A DNA stretch of 64,000 nucleotides from Myxococcales bacterium (GCA_016794345.1 JAEUKE010000258.1:62001-126000); one strand, 5' to 3'. Positions 17,902-27,631 are shown, numbered from the stretch's first letter. Numbers and translations are program-made. The notes: generated by a model not told the origin, from the sequence alone.

Positions 17902-19911
17902 ATGGGAAGTCCCCAGACGGCCTCCCGGACCGAGCCGCCCGCTCGGCCCCGAGCCGACTCTGCGCCCCGCCTCTCGCAACCCGCTCAGCACGCGCACCCG
18001 ACCAGCCTCGGCGCGCTCGCGCTGGCCGCGCTCGGCGTCGTCTACGGCGACATCGGCACCAGCCCGCTCTACGCATTGAAGGAGTGCGTTCACGGGCCGC
18101 ACTCGGTTCCGGTCACGGTGCCCAATGTGCTCGGCGTGCTGTCGCTCATGTTCTGGAGCGTCATCCTGGTCGTGAGCGTCAAGTACCTCACGTTCATCAT
18201 GAAGGCAGACAACCAGGGCGAAGGCGGCATCCTGGCGCTCCTCGCGCTGCTCCCCGAATCGCCGGGACGCAAGAAGCTCGGCCGTGTCGGCGCGCTCACC
18301 GCGCTGGTGCTCTTCGGCGCATGCCTCCTCTACGGAGACGGCATCATCACGCCGGCGATCAGCGTGCTCTCCGCGGTCGAGGGACTGGAGGTCGCGACCG
18401 ATTCGCTCAAGCCCGTGGTCGTTCCGCTCACGGTCGCCATCATCCTGGCGCTGTTCGCGATCCAGAAGCGGGGAACGGCGACAATCGGACGCCTCTTTGG
18501 TCCCGTCATGATCGTCTGGTTCCTCACGCTCGGCGGACTGGGCGCGTTCCACATCTCGAAGCACCCCGAGATCCTGCTCGCGATGGATCCGACAAACGCC
18601 GTGACGTTCTTTCGCGAGCACGGCTCACACGGGTTCCTCGTGCTCGGCTCGGTCGTCCTGGTCATCACCGGAGGGGAGGCGCTCTACGCCGACATGGGGC
18701 ACTTCGGCCGCAAGCCGGTCCAGGTAGCCTGGTATGGCCTCGTGCTGCCGGCTCTCTTGCTCAACTACTTCGGACAAGGCGCGTTGCTCACGACCGCGCC
18801 CTCCCCCGAGAGAGCGGCGGAGATCGCTGCCAATCCATTTTACGCGCAGGTCCCGCAAGGTCCGCTTGTCTACCCGCTGGTCGCGATCGCAGCCGCCGCC
18901 ACGATCATCGCCTCCCAGGCGCTCATCTCCGGCGCTTACTCCCTGACTCGACAGGCGGTGCAGCTCGGCTATCTCCCGCGCGTCACAATCAAACACACCT
19001 CGAGCGCGACGGAAGGTCAGATCTACATCCCCGAGGTGAACGCGGCGCTCGCCGTGGGCTGCGTCGGGCTCGTGCTCGCCTTCCAGGAGTCCTCGAAGCT
19101 CGCGGCGGCGTACGGCATCGCGGTCACCGGCACGATGGGCATCACCACCGTGGCCTATTACGTCGTGACCCGGAGCCGATGGCAATGGTCGATCGCGCGC
19201 GCGCTACCGCTCGCGGCCGTCTTCCTCACTATCGATCTCGCCTACTTCGGCGCCAACGCGCTCAAGTTCCTCGACGGCGGGTTCGTCCCCATCGTCATCG
19301 GGATCGGGCTCTTCACCTCGATGCTCGTCTGGAAACGCGGCCGCGCGCTGCTCGCGGAGTACTTCGCCGGTCTGGTTCGACCGCTCGCCCAGTTCGTGGA
19401 CGGCCTCAGGCAGGGACACTTCCGGACCGACGAAGACGTCGCCGTTCCCGTCGTGCGCGTGCCCGGCGTCGCGGTGTTTCTCACGTCGAGCCCCGACGGC
19501 ACACCGCCGCTGCTGCTCCACCACGCCCGATTCAACAAGGCGGTACACGAGGTCGTCCTTCTGGTCACGGTCCAGAACGAGCGCGTGCCCCGCGTCACCG
19601 ACGACCCGGTGTTGGTCGAGCCGCTCGAGCAGGGCTTCTATCGGGTACGGATCCGCGTGGGCTTCATGGAGACGCCGAACGTGCCCCGCTCGATCGCGGA
19701 CGCCGTGGCCCGGTTCCAGCTTCCGTTCTCTCTCGACGACGTCACCTATTACCTCGGGCGCGAGACCTTGCTCGCCACGGGCGCCGGCAAGATGAGCCTG
19801 CGCGCGGAGCAGCTCTTCGCCTTCATGAGCCGCAACTCCCAGACCGCGCCGCGGTACTTCGGTATCCCAGCGGAGCGCGTGGTAGAGATCGGGATGCAGA
19901 TCGATCTCTGA
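17902..19911 (+). CDS. kup: Kup potassium uptake permease, copy 2
   Basis: A 669-residue Kup family K+ importer, closely similar to the copy at 11496 across the whole length (GVVYGDIGTSPLYALKECVH, YGDGIITPAISVLSAVEG, ISGAYSLTRQAVQLGYLPRV and the end YFGIPAERVVEIGMQ). ATG 17902 (MGSPQTASRTE) is preferred because it gives a normal short cytoplasmic N-terminus; the frame is open back to GTG 17758 but that part looks non-coding. It is 18 bases before kdpD, so the kinase and this transporter probably share an mRNA. Differences from copy 1 are spread over the protein, including the gate-side residues, so the two may differ in affinity. Confidence 0.96.
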   Translation: MGSPQTASRTEPPARPRADSAPRLSQPAQHAHPTSLGALALAALGVVYGDIGTSPLYALKECVHGPHSVPVTVPNVLGVLSLMFWSVILVVSVKYLTFIMKADNQGEGGILALLALLPESPGRKKLGRVGALTALVLFGACLLYGDGIITPAISVLSAVEGLEVATDSLKPVVVPLTVAIILALFAIQKRGTATIGRLFGPVMIVWFLTLGGLGAFHISKHPEILLAMDPTNAVTFFREHGSHGFLVLGSVVLVITGGEALYADMGHFGRKPVQVAWYGLVLPALLLNYFGQGALLTTAPSPERAAEIAANPFYAQVPQGPLVYPLVAIAAAATIIASQALISGAYSLTRQAVQLGYLPRVTIKHTSSATEGQIYIPEVNAALAVGCVGLVLAFQESSKLAAAYGIAVTGTMGITTVAYYVVTRSRWQWSIARALPLAAVFLTIDLAYFGANALKFLDGGFVPIVIGIGLFTSMLVWKRGRALLAEYFAGLVRPLAQFVDGLRQGHFRTDEDVAVPVVRVPGVAVFLTSSPDGTPPLLLHHARFNKAVHEVVLLVTVQNERVPRVTDDPVLVEPLEQGFYRVRIRVGFMETPNVPRSIADAVARFQLPFSLDDVTYYLGRETLLATGAGKMSLRAEQLFAFMSRNSQTAPRYFGIPAERVVEIGMQIDL

Positions 19912-19929
19912 CGCCACGCGAGAGCTCTC

Positions 19930-22623
19930 GTGACCCCGGAGCGCCCCGACCCCGAAAGTCTGCTCCACCGCGCCAAGGCGGAAGAGGAGCGAAAGACCAG
20001 GGCCAAGCTCCGTGTCTTCTTCGGCTTCGCGCCCGGCGTCGGGAAGACCTACGCCATGCTGGAGTCGGCGCAGCGCCTGGCCGCCCAGGGGGTCGATCTC
20101 GTCGTGGGCGCGGTCGAGACACACGGCCGCAAAGAGACAGACGCCCTCCTCCGCGGGCTCGACGTGTTGCCGCGAAAGCGCCTCACCTACCGGAGCCGGG
20201 AGCTCGACGAGTTCGATCTGGACGGCGCGCTCATCCGCCGGCCGACCGTCCTCCTGCTCGACGAGCTCGCGCATACGAACGTCCCCGGCTCTCGCCACAA
20301 GAAGCGCTGGCAAGACGTGATGGAGCTCCTCGAGGCAGGCATCGAGGTCCACACAACGTTGAACGTCCAGCACGTCGAGAGCCTCAACGACGTGGTCGCG
20401 CAGATCACCCACGTGACCGTGCGGGAGACCGTGCCCGACTCCATGCTCGAGCGGGCAGACACCATCGAGCTCGTCGACCTGCCGCCGGAAGAGCTCCTCC
20501 AGCGTCTCGCGGAGGGCAAGGTGTATCTCGGCGAGCAAGCCGCGCGCGCCGGACAGAATTTCTTCCGGCGCGGGAACCTCCTCGCGCTGCGCGAGCTCGC
20601 GCTGCGCAGGACGGCCGAGAGGGTCGACGCCGACGTCCAGAGCTATCGAGCCGAGCACGGCGTCACCGATACGTGGCCCACCATCGAACGTATCCTGGTC
20701 TGTGTCGGTCCTGCCCCGGGCTCGGCACGCCTCGTCCGCGCCGCGCGACGAATGGCGGCCGGCCTCCGCGCGCCCTGGGTCGCGGCCTACGTCGAGGCGA
20801 GCGGCGTCGCCCCCCTGCCCGAGGCGGCGCGGGCTCGGCTCGACGGCCACCTCCGCCTGGCGGAGAGCCTCGGGGCGACGATCGTCCGGCTCACCGGCGC
20901 CAAGGTGAGCGAGGCGGTCCTCGCTTACGCCCGCCGCCACAACGTCACCCGGATCGTTCTCGGTAAGCCGACGCACCCTCGAGCTCGGGATCTGGTGCGC
21001 GGCTCGCTGCTCGACGAGGTCGTTCGAGGCAGCGGTGACGTCGACGTTCACGTCATCTCGGGCGACGAGAACATGAGCGAGCAGGCCCGGCCCGACGGCG
21101 GAGCCTCACCCGAGCGGTCGATCGCCGTCGGCAACTACGCCTCGGTCATCGCGATCGTGGCCGTGACCTCGGCGCTCGCGTTCGCGATCGGCGAGCTGCT
21201 CCCGATCCCCGACCTCGAGATGCTGTATTTTCTCGCGGTCGTCATCTCGGCCATTTCGTTCGGTCGCGGCCCGTCGCTCCTCGCCGCCGCGCTCTCGGTG
21301 GCCGCGTACAACTTTCTCTTCGTTCCGCCGCGCTTCACCTTCGCGGTCGCCGACATCCGCTACGTGCTCACATTCGGAATGATGTTCGGACTGGGCCTCG
21401 TCGTCAGCGCGCTCGCTCACCGCGTGAGGCGCCAGGAGGCGGACGCGCTCGCGCGCGAAGAGCGCACGCGGGCCCTCTACGACCTGAGCCGAGACCTCGC
21501 CGGGTCCTTCGGCATTTCGCGAATCGCGGAAGTCACGGCGCGACACTGCGCCGACGCCTTCGGCGGCGCCGCCCTCGTCTTTCTTCCCGAGGAGGCAACG
21601 AGCGCCGCCGCCGCCTCGTGGCCGGTCGGGAGCACACTGGACGCGAAGGACACGGGGATCGTCAAATGGGTGCTGGAGCACGGCCGAGCCGCTGGGCGCG
21701 GCACCGACACGCTCCCCGGTGCGAGCGCAATATGCGTCCCGATCCGCGCGGGCGCCGAACCGCTCGGTGCAATCGCGCTCATCACCAGCGCCGCGCTGCG
21801 CCCCGATGAGCAGGGTTTCCTCGAGGCGCTCGGGCGCCAGGCGGGGTTCGCCCTCGATCGCACACGCCTCGCCGAGCAGGCCCGTCAAGCTGCCCTCGCG
21901 GCCAAGACCGAGGAGCTCCGCAGCTCGCTCCTGTCGACCGTCTCCCACGACCTGCGCACACCGCTCGCCGCCATCACCGGCGCCGCGACGACGCTTCGCG
22001 ACGATTCGGACCTTCCCGTGGCCATGCGGCTCGACCTGCTCGGCACCATCTGCGACGAGGCGGAGCGACTCGAGCGCCTCGTGTCGAACCTCCTCGACAT
22101 GACCCGCCTCGAATCGGGGCAGGTCCGCCTGAAGCGGGAGTGGGTACCGCTCGAGGAGATCGTCGGCTCCGCGCTGGCACGCACGGAGAGCCCGCTCACG
22201 GCGCACGCCATAAGAACCGACCTGGCAGAAGACCTTCCGCTCATCTCGGTGGACCCGATCTTGTTCGAGCAGCTCCTCGTGAACCTGCTGGAGAACGCGG
22301 CCAAGTACACCCCGCCTGGTACGGAGGTGACGATCGCCGCCCGATCGAGCACCGAAGAGCTCGAGGTGGACGTGCTCGACCGGGGCCCCGGCATCCCGCG
22401 TGGCGAAGAAGAGCGTATCTTCGAGCGCTTCGCGCGTGGCGCCCACCCGAACGTATCGGGCGTCGGGCTCGGCCTGCCCATCTGCCGCGCGATCGCGCGC
22501 GCGCACGACGGAACGCTGGACGTCGTCGCGCGTGAGGGCGGCGGCGCCGCGTTCCGAATTCGGATCCCTCAGCCGGCGGGACGCCCGTCCACACCCCCCG
22601 AAGCCCCTCTGGAGTCGACGTGA
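19930..22623 (+). CDS. kdpD: KdpD potassium/turgor sensor histidine kinase
   Basis: An 897-residue inner-membrane kinase controlling kdpFABC. GTG start. The N-terminal KdpD domain carries Walker A FGFAPGVGKTYAMLE (about residue 33) and LLLDELAHTNVPGSRHKKRW; a universal-stress-protein-like domain follows (about 255-375, ILVCVGPAPGSARLVRA). Four membrane helices (about 395-490), a GAF-like domain, then phospho-acceptor His673 in STVSHDLRTPLAAI, N box NLLENAAKYTPPG and G boxes DRGPGIPRGEEE and GVGLGLPICRAIA. All parts expected of full-length KdpD are present. The stop overlaps the start of kdpE by four bases. Confidence 0.97.
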   Translation: MTPERPDPESLLHRAKAEEERKTRAKLRVFFGFAPGVGKTYAMLESAQRLAAQGVDLVVGAVETHGRKETDALLRGLDVLPRKRLTYRSRELDEFDLDGALIRRPTVLLLDELAHTNVPGSRHKKRWQDVMELLEAGIEVHTTLNVQHVESLNDVVAQITHVTVRETVPDSMLERADTIELVDLPPEELLQRLAEGKVYLGEQAARAGQNFFRRGNLLALRELALRRTAERVDADVQSYRAEHGVTDTWPTIERILVCVGPAPGSARLVRAARRMAAGLRAPWVAAYVEASGVAPLPEAARARLDGHLRLAESLGATIVRLTGAKVSEAVLAYARRHNVTRIVLGKPTHPRARDLVRGSLLDEVVRGSGDVDVHVISGDENMSEQARPDGGASPERSIAVGNYASVIAIVAVTSALAFAIGELLPIPDLEMLYFLAVVISAISFGRGPSLLAAALSVAAYNFLFVPPRFTFAVADIRYVLTFGMMFGLGLVVSALAHRVRRQEADALAREERTRALYDLSRDLAGSFGISRIAEVTARHCADAFGGAALVFLPEEATSAAAASWPVGSTLDAKDTGIVKWVLEHGRAAGRGTDTLPGASAICVPIRAGAEPLGAIALITSAALRPDEQGFLEALGRQAGFALDRTRLAEQARQAALAAKTEELRSSLLSTVSHDLRTPLAAITGAATTLRDDSDLPVAMRLDLLGTICDEAERLERLVSNLLDMTRLESGQVRLKREWVPLEEIVGSALARTESPLTAHAIRTDLAEDLPLISVDPILFEQLLVNLLENAAKYTPPGTEVTIAARSSTEELEVDVLDRGPGIPRGEEERIFERFARGAHPNVSGVGLGLPICRAIARAHDGTLDVVAREGGGAAFRIRIPQPAGRPSTPPEAPLEST

Positions 22624-23327
22624 CCGCCGAAGGCCCCCTGGTCCTGATCGTGGAGGACGAAGCCCCGCTTCGCAAGTTCCTGCGGGCGTCCCTCGTGTCG
22701 CACGGCTATCGGCTCATCGAGGCGGACACCTCGAATGCGGCGATGCAGCTCTTGACGACGCATGCGCCGGAGCTCGTCATCCTCGACCTGGGCCTCCCCG
22801 ACCGGGATGGTATCGAGCTCACCCGAGAGATCCGCGGCTTCAGCGACGTCCCGATCATCGTCGTCTCGGCGCGTGGCAAGGAGGAAGACAAGGTGCTCGC
22901 GCTCGATGCCGGCGCCGACGATTACCTCACCAAGCCCTTCGGCGTTCAGGAGCTCCTGGCCCGACTCCGGGTCGCGCTGCGGCACGCCGAGCGGGCCCGG
23001 GGGGAGCCGGCGACACAGTCCTTCGACGCGGGTACGATCCATATCGACTTCGCGCGGCGCGAGGTGACCGTCGACGGTCACGACGTTCACCTCACGCCCA
23101 CCGAATACAAGCTCTTGGTGTTGCTCGCCAAGAACGCTGGAAAAGTGCTGACGCACCGGCAGATCCTGAAAGACGTTTGGGGTCCCGCGTACGTGTCGCA
23201 CCCGCACTACGTCAGGGTGCACATGGCCGAGCTGCGAAAAAAGGTCGAAGCGGATCCAGCGCGGCCCCGATGGATCGTGACGGAGCCGGGCGTCGGATAC
23301 CGTTTTCGCGACCGCGATCCCGGATGA
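22620..23327 (+). CDS. kdpE: KdpE response regulator
   Basis: A 235-residue OmpR-type regulator, partner of KdpD. The receiver domain (residues 1-120) has the acidic pair in IVEDEAP, phospho-acceptor Asp56 in VILDLGLPDRDG, Thr/Ser in VVSARGKEED and Lys in YLTKPFGVQE. The DNA-binding winged helix (about 135-230) contains LTPTEYKLLVLLAKNAGK and HYVRVHMAELRKK. The GTG start overlaps the kdpD stop (gtga). It is expected to activate kdpFABC at 27.5-32.2 kb, which is 4 kb away and separated by the Ktr/Trk genes and a porin. Confidence 0.97.
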   Translation: MTAEGPLVLIVEDEAPLRKFLRASLVSHGYRLIEADTSNAAMQLLTTHAPELVILDLGLPDRDGIELTREIRGFSDVPIIVVSARGKEEDKVLALDAGADDYLTKPFGVQELLARLRVALRHAERARGEPATQSFDAGTIHIDFARREVTVDGHDVHLTPTEYKLLVLLAKNAGKVLTHRQILKDVWGPAYVSHPHYVRVHMAELRKKVEADPARPRWIVTEPGVGYRFRDRDPG

Positions 23328-23340
23328 GGACCGAAGCGGC

Positions 23341-24024
23341 TCAGCTCGACAAGAACTGCTCGACCGCGTCGTGGAGCCCGATGAGCAGGAGCGTGTCGCC
23401 TGCCTGCACCCTGTAGTCGGGGGTCGGGATGTTCATTTTCGGCTTCCTCGTCCCGTGCGCGACTGCGCCCCGCCAGTACCCGAGGACTGTGATCTCGAAT
23501 CGGCGCCGCAGGTCCAGCTCCGCCAGGGTCTTGCCGATGAACTCGGGCCGCGGCGCCACGGGCAGGACCCGGAACGACGAGGCGTAATCAACCAGATCGG
23601 CGGCCGCCGGGCTCAGGATCTCCGGCGCCAGACGCCGCCCCATCTCGTGCTCGACAAGGACGACGCGCGTCGCGCCGACCGACCTCAGCACCGCCGCTTG
23701 TCGCTCGGTCGCCACCCGCGCAAAGATCGCGGGCACCTTGAGCTGGGCCAGCGTCGCCACCGCGAGCACGGTCGTCTCGAAGTCTTCGCCGTGGGTGATC
23801 GCGGCCACGTCCATCTCCCGAGCACCCGCGCTCTCCAAGACGTTCGGATCCGACCCGTCGGCGACGAACGCGGCGCACACCTTGTCCTTCACCACATCGA
23901 CGGCGGCGGCGCTCTTGTCGATGACGGCGACCTCCACGCCGGTGTCGAACAGCTCGTCGACCAGCGACGTGCCCAGGCGCCCGAGGCCGATGACCAGCAC
24001 CCGCTTCTTTCGCATCTTGCTCAT
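23341..24024 (-). CDS. KtrA/TrkA-type RCK regulatory subunit of K+ channel
   Basis: A 227-residue cytoplasmic gating subunit for a Ktr/Trk K+ transporter. The N-terminal Rossmann RCK domain has the nucleotide motif VIGLGRLGTSLVDEL (GxGxxG, about residue 12) and an acidic VIDK at the end of strand 2, binding NAD(H) or ATP/ADP. The C-terminal TrkA-C domain covers about 140-227 (PEFIGKTLAELDLR, YRVQAGDTLLLIG). The single-RCK length of about 220 residues fits KtrA better than the tandem E. coli TrkA. It overlaps the 3' end of the TrkH-type gene by four bases and is cotranscribed after it. It is convergent with kdpE, 13 bases apart. Confidence 0.93.
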   Translation of the reverse strand: MSKMRKKRVLVIGLGRLGTSLVDELFDTGVEVAVIDKSAAAVDVVKDKVCAAFVADGSDPNVLESAGAREMDVAAITHGEDFETTVLAVATLAQLKVPAIFARVATERQAAVLRSVGATRVVLVEHEMGRRLAPEILSPAAADLVDYASSFRVLPVAPRPEFIGKTLAELDLRRRFEITVLGYWRGAVAHGTRKPKMNIPTPDYRVQAGDTLLLIGLHDAVEQFLSS

Positions 24025-25916
24025 CCGATCATCACCCGTTCTTCCGGAAACTCCAGGGCGACCCGGCGTTGTCGCCCGGAGAGCGCCAGCGCGACGGTCA
24101 ACGGGCCGACCCGACCGAACAGCATCGTGAGCACGAGCAGGAGCTTGGATGTCACGCTCAGGCCTGGCGTGATACCCGTGGAGATGCCCGTCGTCGAGAA
24201 GGCGCTCGTCACCTCGAAGAAGAGCGCGAGGGTGTCGAAGCGCTCGATCACGGTGAGCACGAAGAGCACGGCGCAGATGACCGCCGTGCTGATGAACGCG
24301 ACGCCGACCGCACGGCGGACGACCGCTTCCGGGATCGTGCGGTCGAAGAGCGTCGGTTTCCGACCCCGGAGCTCGGCGCGGTAAGAGGCGAACAGGACCG
24401 CCAGCGTCGTCGTCTTGATTCCACCGGCCGTCGAACCAGGGTCTGCACCGACGAACATGGCGAAGCAGGTCAGCAACAACGTCGCAGGCCGCATTGCCGC
24501 GACGTCCACGACGTTGAAGCCCGAGGTACGCGCGCAGGCAGACTGGAAGACGGCGGCGTTGACCTTACCCGGGATGGACAGCTCCCGGAAGGAGGCGCCG
24601 CTCTCCAGAGCGAGGTACGCGACCGCCATCGACGCGACCAGGATGGCGCTCGTCAAGAGCGCGATCCGCGTGTTCAGCGACAACCGGCGCAATCGCCGGC
24701 CCCGGAGCTTGTCGACCGCGCGGAACGTGAGCTCGTGAATCACTGGGAACCCGAGCCCGCCCAGCAGGATGAGAATCGCCAGCGTTTGGCAGATCCCGTG
24801 ATGGCCCGCGAACGGAACCATGCCTCCTCGAAAGTTCGAGAGGCTCCCATTGCAGAACGCAGAGACCGAATGGAAGATGGCTGCCCACGCGGCGGATCCG
24901 GCGCCCGCCATAGGCCCCGGGTCCGACGCCGTCTCGGCCACCTCCGCGATCGGCGCGAGCTGAACGTAGAGCACTGTCGCGCCGAGCGCTTCGAAGACGA
25001 TCGTGTACGCAACGATCGCCCGGAGCGTCCGCTTGAGGTCGACGAGCGAGGCGACGTCGACCATCTCGGCGAGCACGGCGGAGCTCTTCACGCCAATCCG
25101 CTGTCCGGCGAGCATCGTGACCGCTGCGGTCAGCGCCATGATCCCGAGGCCGCCGATCTGCATCAGCACACAGAGGACCAGCTGCCCCACCAACGTGTAG
25201 GTCTCCGCGACGTTCACGGTCGTGAGCCCGGTTACGCACACCGCGCTCACCGACATGAAGAGCGAGTCGAGGAACGAGACCTTGCCGACGTCTCGCAGCG
25301 ACACGGGCAGGGCGAGCAGGAGCGCCCCCAGCCACCCCGCGGTGCCGAAGGATAGCGCCATCAACCTCGCCGGATGGTCGGCGCTGAGCGCAACGAGGCG
25401 CGCCACGCGACCGGCGCGAAGCGCGAGCCCGATGAGAAGAAGCAAGACCACCGCGGCAACGTAGGTCTGGTAGGCGCCGTCGGGAGCCGGCTCTCCTCGC
25501 AGGGCCCGCAGGAGAAGTGACCATTTCGCGGCGTTGAAGGCGACGACGAGCCCGGCGTTCGCGATCTGGAACGTGAGGAGCCGCCACGGGCGGGGCGAAA
25601 CGTCGGCTTGGACGTGGCGCCGTCGGAGCAGCGTGACCACCCACGGGATGCTCAGCGTCGTGAGGACCGCACCAGCGAGCACCGACGACCAGCGCGCCCC
25701 AACGAGGAAGAAGTCGGCTCCGCCGGCGATGATGACGGCGACCGTGAGGACGGCCGCGGAGACGCCGCCGGAGCCGTGCTCGACCGCGGAGAGGCTCCCC
25801 TCGGTGGCCCGCTTCGTCGTGACGCGCTCGGGCCCGGCGCTCAACACCGACTGCGGGGGCGGCGCCACGGAATCGAGGCGAGGGTCTCCCTTGGGCGGCC
25901 GTAGCGGCTCGGGCAT
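24021..25916 (-). CDS. KtrB/TrkH-family potassium transporter with N-terminal extension
   Basis: A 631-residue membrane K+ translocating subunit. The four pore segments of the family are seen: MSVSAVCVTGLTTVN, SVSAFCNGSLSNF, CARTSGFNVVD and FSTTGISTGITPGL, and the loop GADPGSTAGGIKTTT precedes the last one. KtrB proteins are usually about 440-480 residues; the extra length is an N-terminal part of about 170 residues with several hydrophobic helices (VLTVAVIIAGGADFFLV, AGAVLTTLSIPWVVTLL, VVLLLLIGLALRAG). ATG 25916 is used. It forms an operon with the RCK subunit (ATGA overlap). It is divergent from the porin at 26020. Confidence 0.92.
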   Translation of the reverse strand: MPEPLRPPKGDPRLDSVAPPPQSVLSAGPERVTTKRATEGSLSAVEHGSGGVSAAVLTVAVIIAGGADFFLVGARWSSVLAGAVLTTLSIPWVVTLLRRRHVQADVSPRPWRLLTFQIANAGLVVAFNAAKWSLLLRALRGEPAPDGAYQTYVAAVVLLLLIGLALRAGRVARLVALSADHPARLMALSFGTAGWLGALLLALPVSLRDVGKVSFLDSLFMSVSAVCVTGLTTVNVAETYTLVGQLVLCVLMQIGGLGIMALTAAVTMLAGQRIGVKSSAVLAEMVDVASLVDLKRTLRAIVAYTIVFEALGATVLYVQLAPIAEVAETASDPGPMAGAGSAAWAAIFHSVSAFCNGSLSNFRGGMVPFAGHHGICQTLAILILLGGLGFPVIHELTFRAVDKLRGRRLRRLSLNTRIALLTSAILVASMAVAYLALESGASFRELSIPGKVNAAVFQSACARTSGFNVVDVAAMRPATLLLTCFAMFVGADPGSTAGGIKTTTLAVLFASYRAELRGRKPTLFDRTIPEAVVRRAVGVAFISTAVICAVLFVLTVIERFDTLALFFEVTSAFSTTGISTGITPGLSVTSKLLLVLTMLFGRVGPLTVALALSGRQRRVALEFPEERVMIG

Positions 25917-26019
25917 ACCGGGTGCTTGTAGCGGAACCCGCGGGCCTTGAGGAAATCCTGATCGCCGAGCGGTCCGCCTTGATCACGCAAGGATCCGCGC
26001 GCTCGTAAGGTGCCGCATC

Positions 26020-27447
26020 ATGCTTCGCAAACGAATCCCGCGTCTGGTCATGGCGTTGTGCGCCGCCTCGGCGCCGGCCTTGGCCTTCGCGCAGCCCCGC
26101 CCGGGCCAGGCGCCTCCGGCGCGGCCGGCGCAGCCCGCCCAAGCCGAGCCGCCGCCTCCAGCAGTCGACCCGGAGGCCCTGAAGGCGCTCGAGAGCCAGA
26201 TCCGCGCCCTCGAAGAGCGGACCAAACAGGCCGAAGCAAAGGCCGGCGCCACGGCCGATCAGCTCGCCGCCCTCAAGGCGGAGCTCGAGCTCCGGAAGGC
26301 GGAGGAGAAGGCGGCCGCCGCGAAGGCAGCGGCCGAGAAGGCGGAGGCGGAACGGAAAGCGAAAGAAGAGCCGGAGCCCCAGATCACCTTCGGCGGCTAC
26401 GTCGAGGCGTTCTACCAATGGAACATCAACGACCCCGAGAACCGCATCACGAACTTCCGCGGCTTCGACAACCGGCACAACAGCTTCACGATCTCGAACG
26501 TCGCCCTGGACGGGCAGCTCGCCTACCGAGGCGTTCAGGCTCGCGTCACCCTGCAGGCCGGCCACACACCCGACACGTATTACCTCGCGGAGCCGCTCTC
26601 ACCCGGGGCCGGCGGCGCATCCACCTCTTCGCTCGACACCTGGCGGTTCGTGCAGCAGGCCTACGCGGGCTACGAGTTCGACGCCTTGAAGGGGATCCTC
26701 GTGCAGGGGGGCATCTTCCTCTCCCCGATCGGCCCGGAGTCGATCGCAGTGAAGGACAACTGGCAGTGGTCTCGCTCGAACCTCTTCTTCGGCCTGCCGT
26801 TCTACCACACGGGCCTCCGCGCGACCGTCAAGGCCACGGACGAGTGGGCCGTGACCGCCGCGGTCGTCAACGGCTGGAACAGCGTGGTCGACAACAATCC
26901 CGAGAAGTCGGGGTACCTCCAGCTCAACTACACCTCCGACAGGCTCGCGTGGAGCCTGCTCTATTTCGGCGGCATCGAGCGTCCTGACGGCGTAGCCGAA
27001 GGTGACCCTTGGCGCAGCACGTTCGACACGCACGTGACGTGGACAGCGACGGACTGGCTGAAGATCCAGCCTCACTTCGACGCCGGGTTCGAACCGAATG
27101 ACTTCGGCACGAGCTACTGGCTGGCCGGCGCGCTCGCGGCACAGTTCAAGATGATCGACTGGCTCTACCTGGGCGTGCGCGGCGATGTCTTCTACGAGAA
27201 GGCTGCCGAGGACGCAGTGGGCGAGGCCGGGCGGATCTTTTGGCCCGTCGACTGGGTCGCGTCGCAAACCGCCACACTGGAGGCCCGCGCGGCCGACCAC
27301 ATCTCGGCCCGGCTCGAGTACCGCCACGACCACGCCGCAGGCGACCTGTACTTCGCGGGAGACGTCGCTGTCGATGCTGACGGCGCGTTCGTTCCCGACG
27401 CGCGCTACCAGGACACGATCACGCTGGGCGCCACGGCCTGGTTCTGA
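26020..27447 (+). CDS. Outer-membrane porin with N-terminal coiled coil
   Basis: A 475-residue exported protein. The signal peptide ends ALAFA-QP (about residue 25), followed by a Pro/Ala-rich stretch and a heptad coiled coil (about 50-120, ALESQIRALEERTKQAEAK and on). From about residue 125 it is an amphipathic beta-barrel (ITFGGYVEAFYQWNIN, HNSFTISNVALDGQLAY) with alternating strands to a C-terminal ITLGATAWF, an aromatic end typical of outer-membrane proteins. It resembles the beta-barrel porins found beside kdp operons and may pass K+ or other small solutes. It lies 92 bases before the kdp micro-ORFs on the same strand and is probably part of that transcription unit. Confidence 0.82.
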   Translation: MLRKRIPRLVMALCAASAPALAFAQPRPGQAPPARPAQPAQAEPPPPAVDPEALKALESQIRALEERTKQAEAKAGATADQLAALKAELELRKAEEKAAAAKAAAEKAEAERKAKEEPEPQITFGGYVEAFYQWNINDPENRITNFRGFDNRHNSFTISNVALDGQLAYRGVQARVTLQAGHTPDTYYLAEPLSPGAGGASTSSLDTWRFVQQAYAGYEFDALKGILVQGGIFLSPIGPESIAVKDNWQWSRSNLFFGLPFYHTGLRATVKATDEWAVTAAVVNGWNSVVDNNPEKSGYLQLNYTSDRLAWSLLYFGGIERPDGVAEGDPWRSTFDTHVTWTATDWLKIQPHFDAGFEPNDFGTSYWLAGALAAQFKMIDWLYLGVRGDVFYEKAAEDAVGEAGRIFWPVDWVASQTATLEARAADHISARLEYRHDHAAGDLYFAGDVAVDADGAFVPDARYQDTITLGATAWF

Positions 27448-27539
27448 GCGCACACGCTGGACCTCGGGGTCGCGACGCTGGTCCTGATCGCCGCGACGAC
27501 CGCGATCTTCCACAACAGACGCAAGCGCAAGGACTCACC

Positions 27540-27623
27540 ATGATGGACGCTCTCTACGTCTCCCTGTTCCTCGTCTTCTTCGCGCTCTCCGTGGGCTTCG
27601 TGAAGCTCGCAGAGCGGGTCTGA
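27540..27623 (+). CDS. Small single-helix protein in front of KdpF
   Basis: A 27-codon ORF (MMDALYVSLFLVFFALSVGF then VKLAERV) predicted as one membrane helix with a short basic/acidic tail. It lies between the porin and kdpF, nine bases before the kdpF start region, in the same direction. Similar micro-ORFs of this pattern occur immediately upstream of kdpF in other bacteria but are rarely annotated. It may be a second small subunit of the Kdp complex; this is inference. Two adjacent ATG codons open the frame. Confidence 0.65.
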   Translation: MMDALYVSLFLVFFALSVGFVKLAERV

Positions 27624-27631
27624 GGCTCCCC

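Noticed and set aside
17577..20966. An 1129-codon open frame across kup copy 2 and kdpD
   Set aside because: It is a shifted-frame shadow of two clear genes, Arg/Pro-rich with no motif, a common effect of very high GC content.
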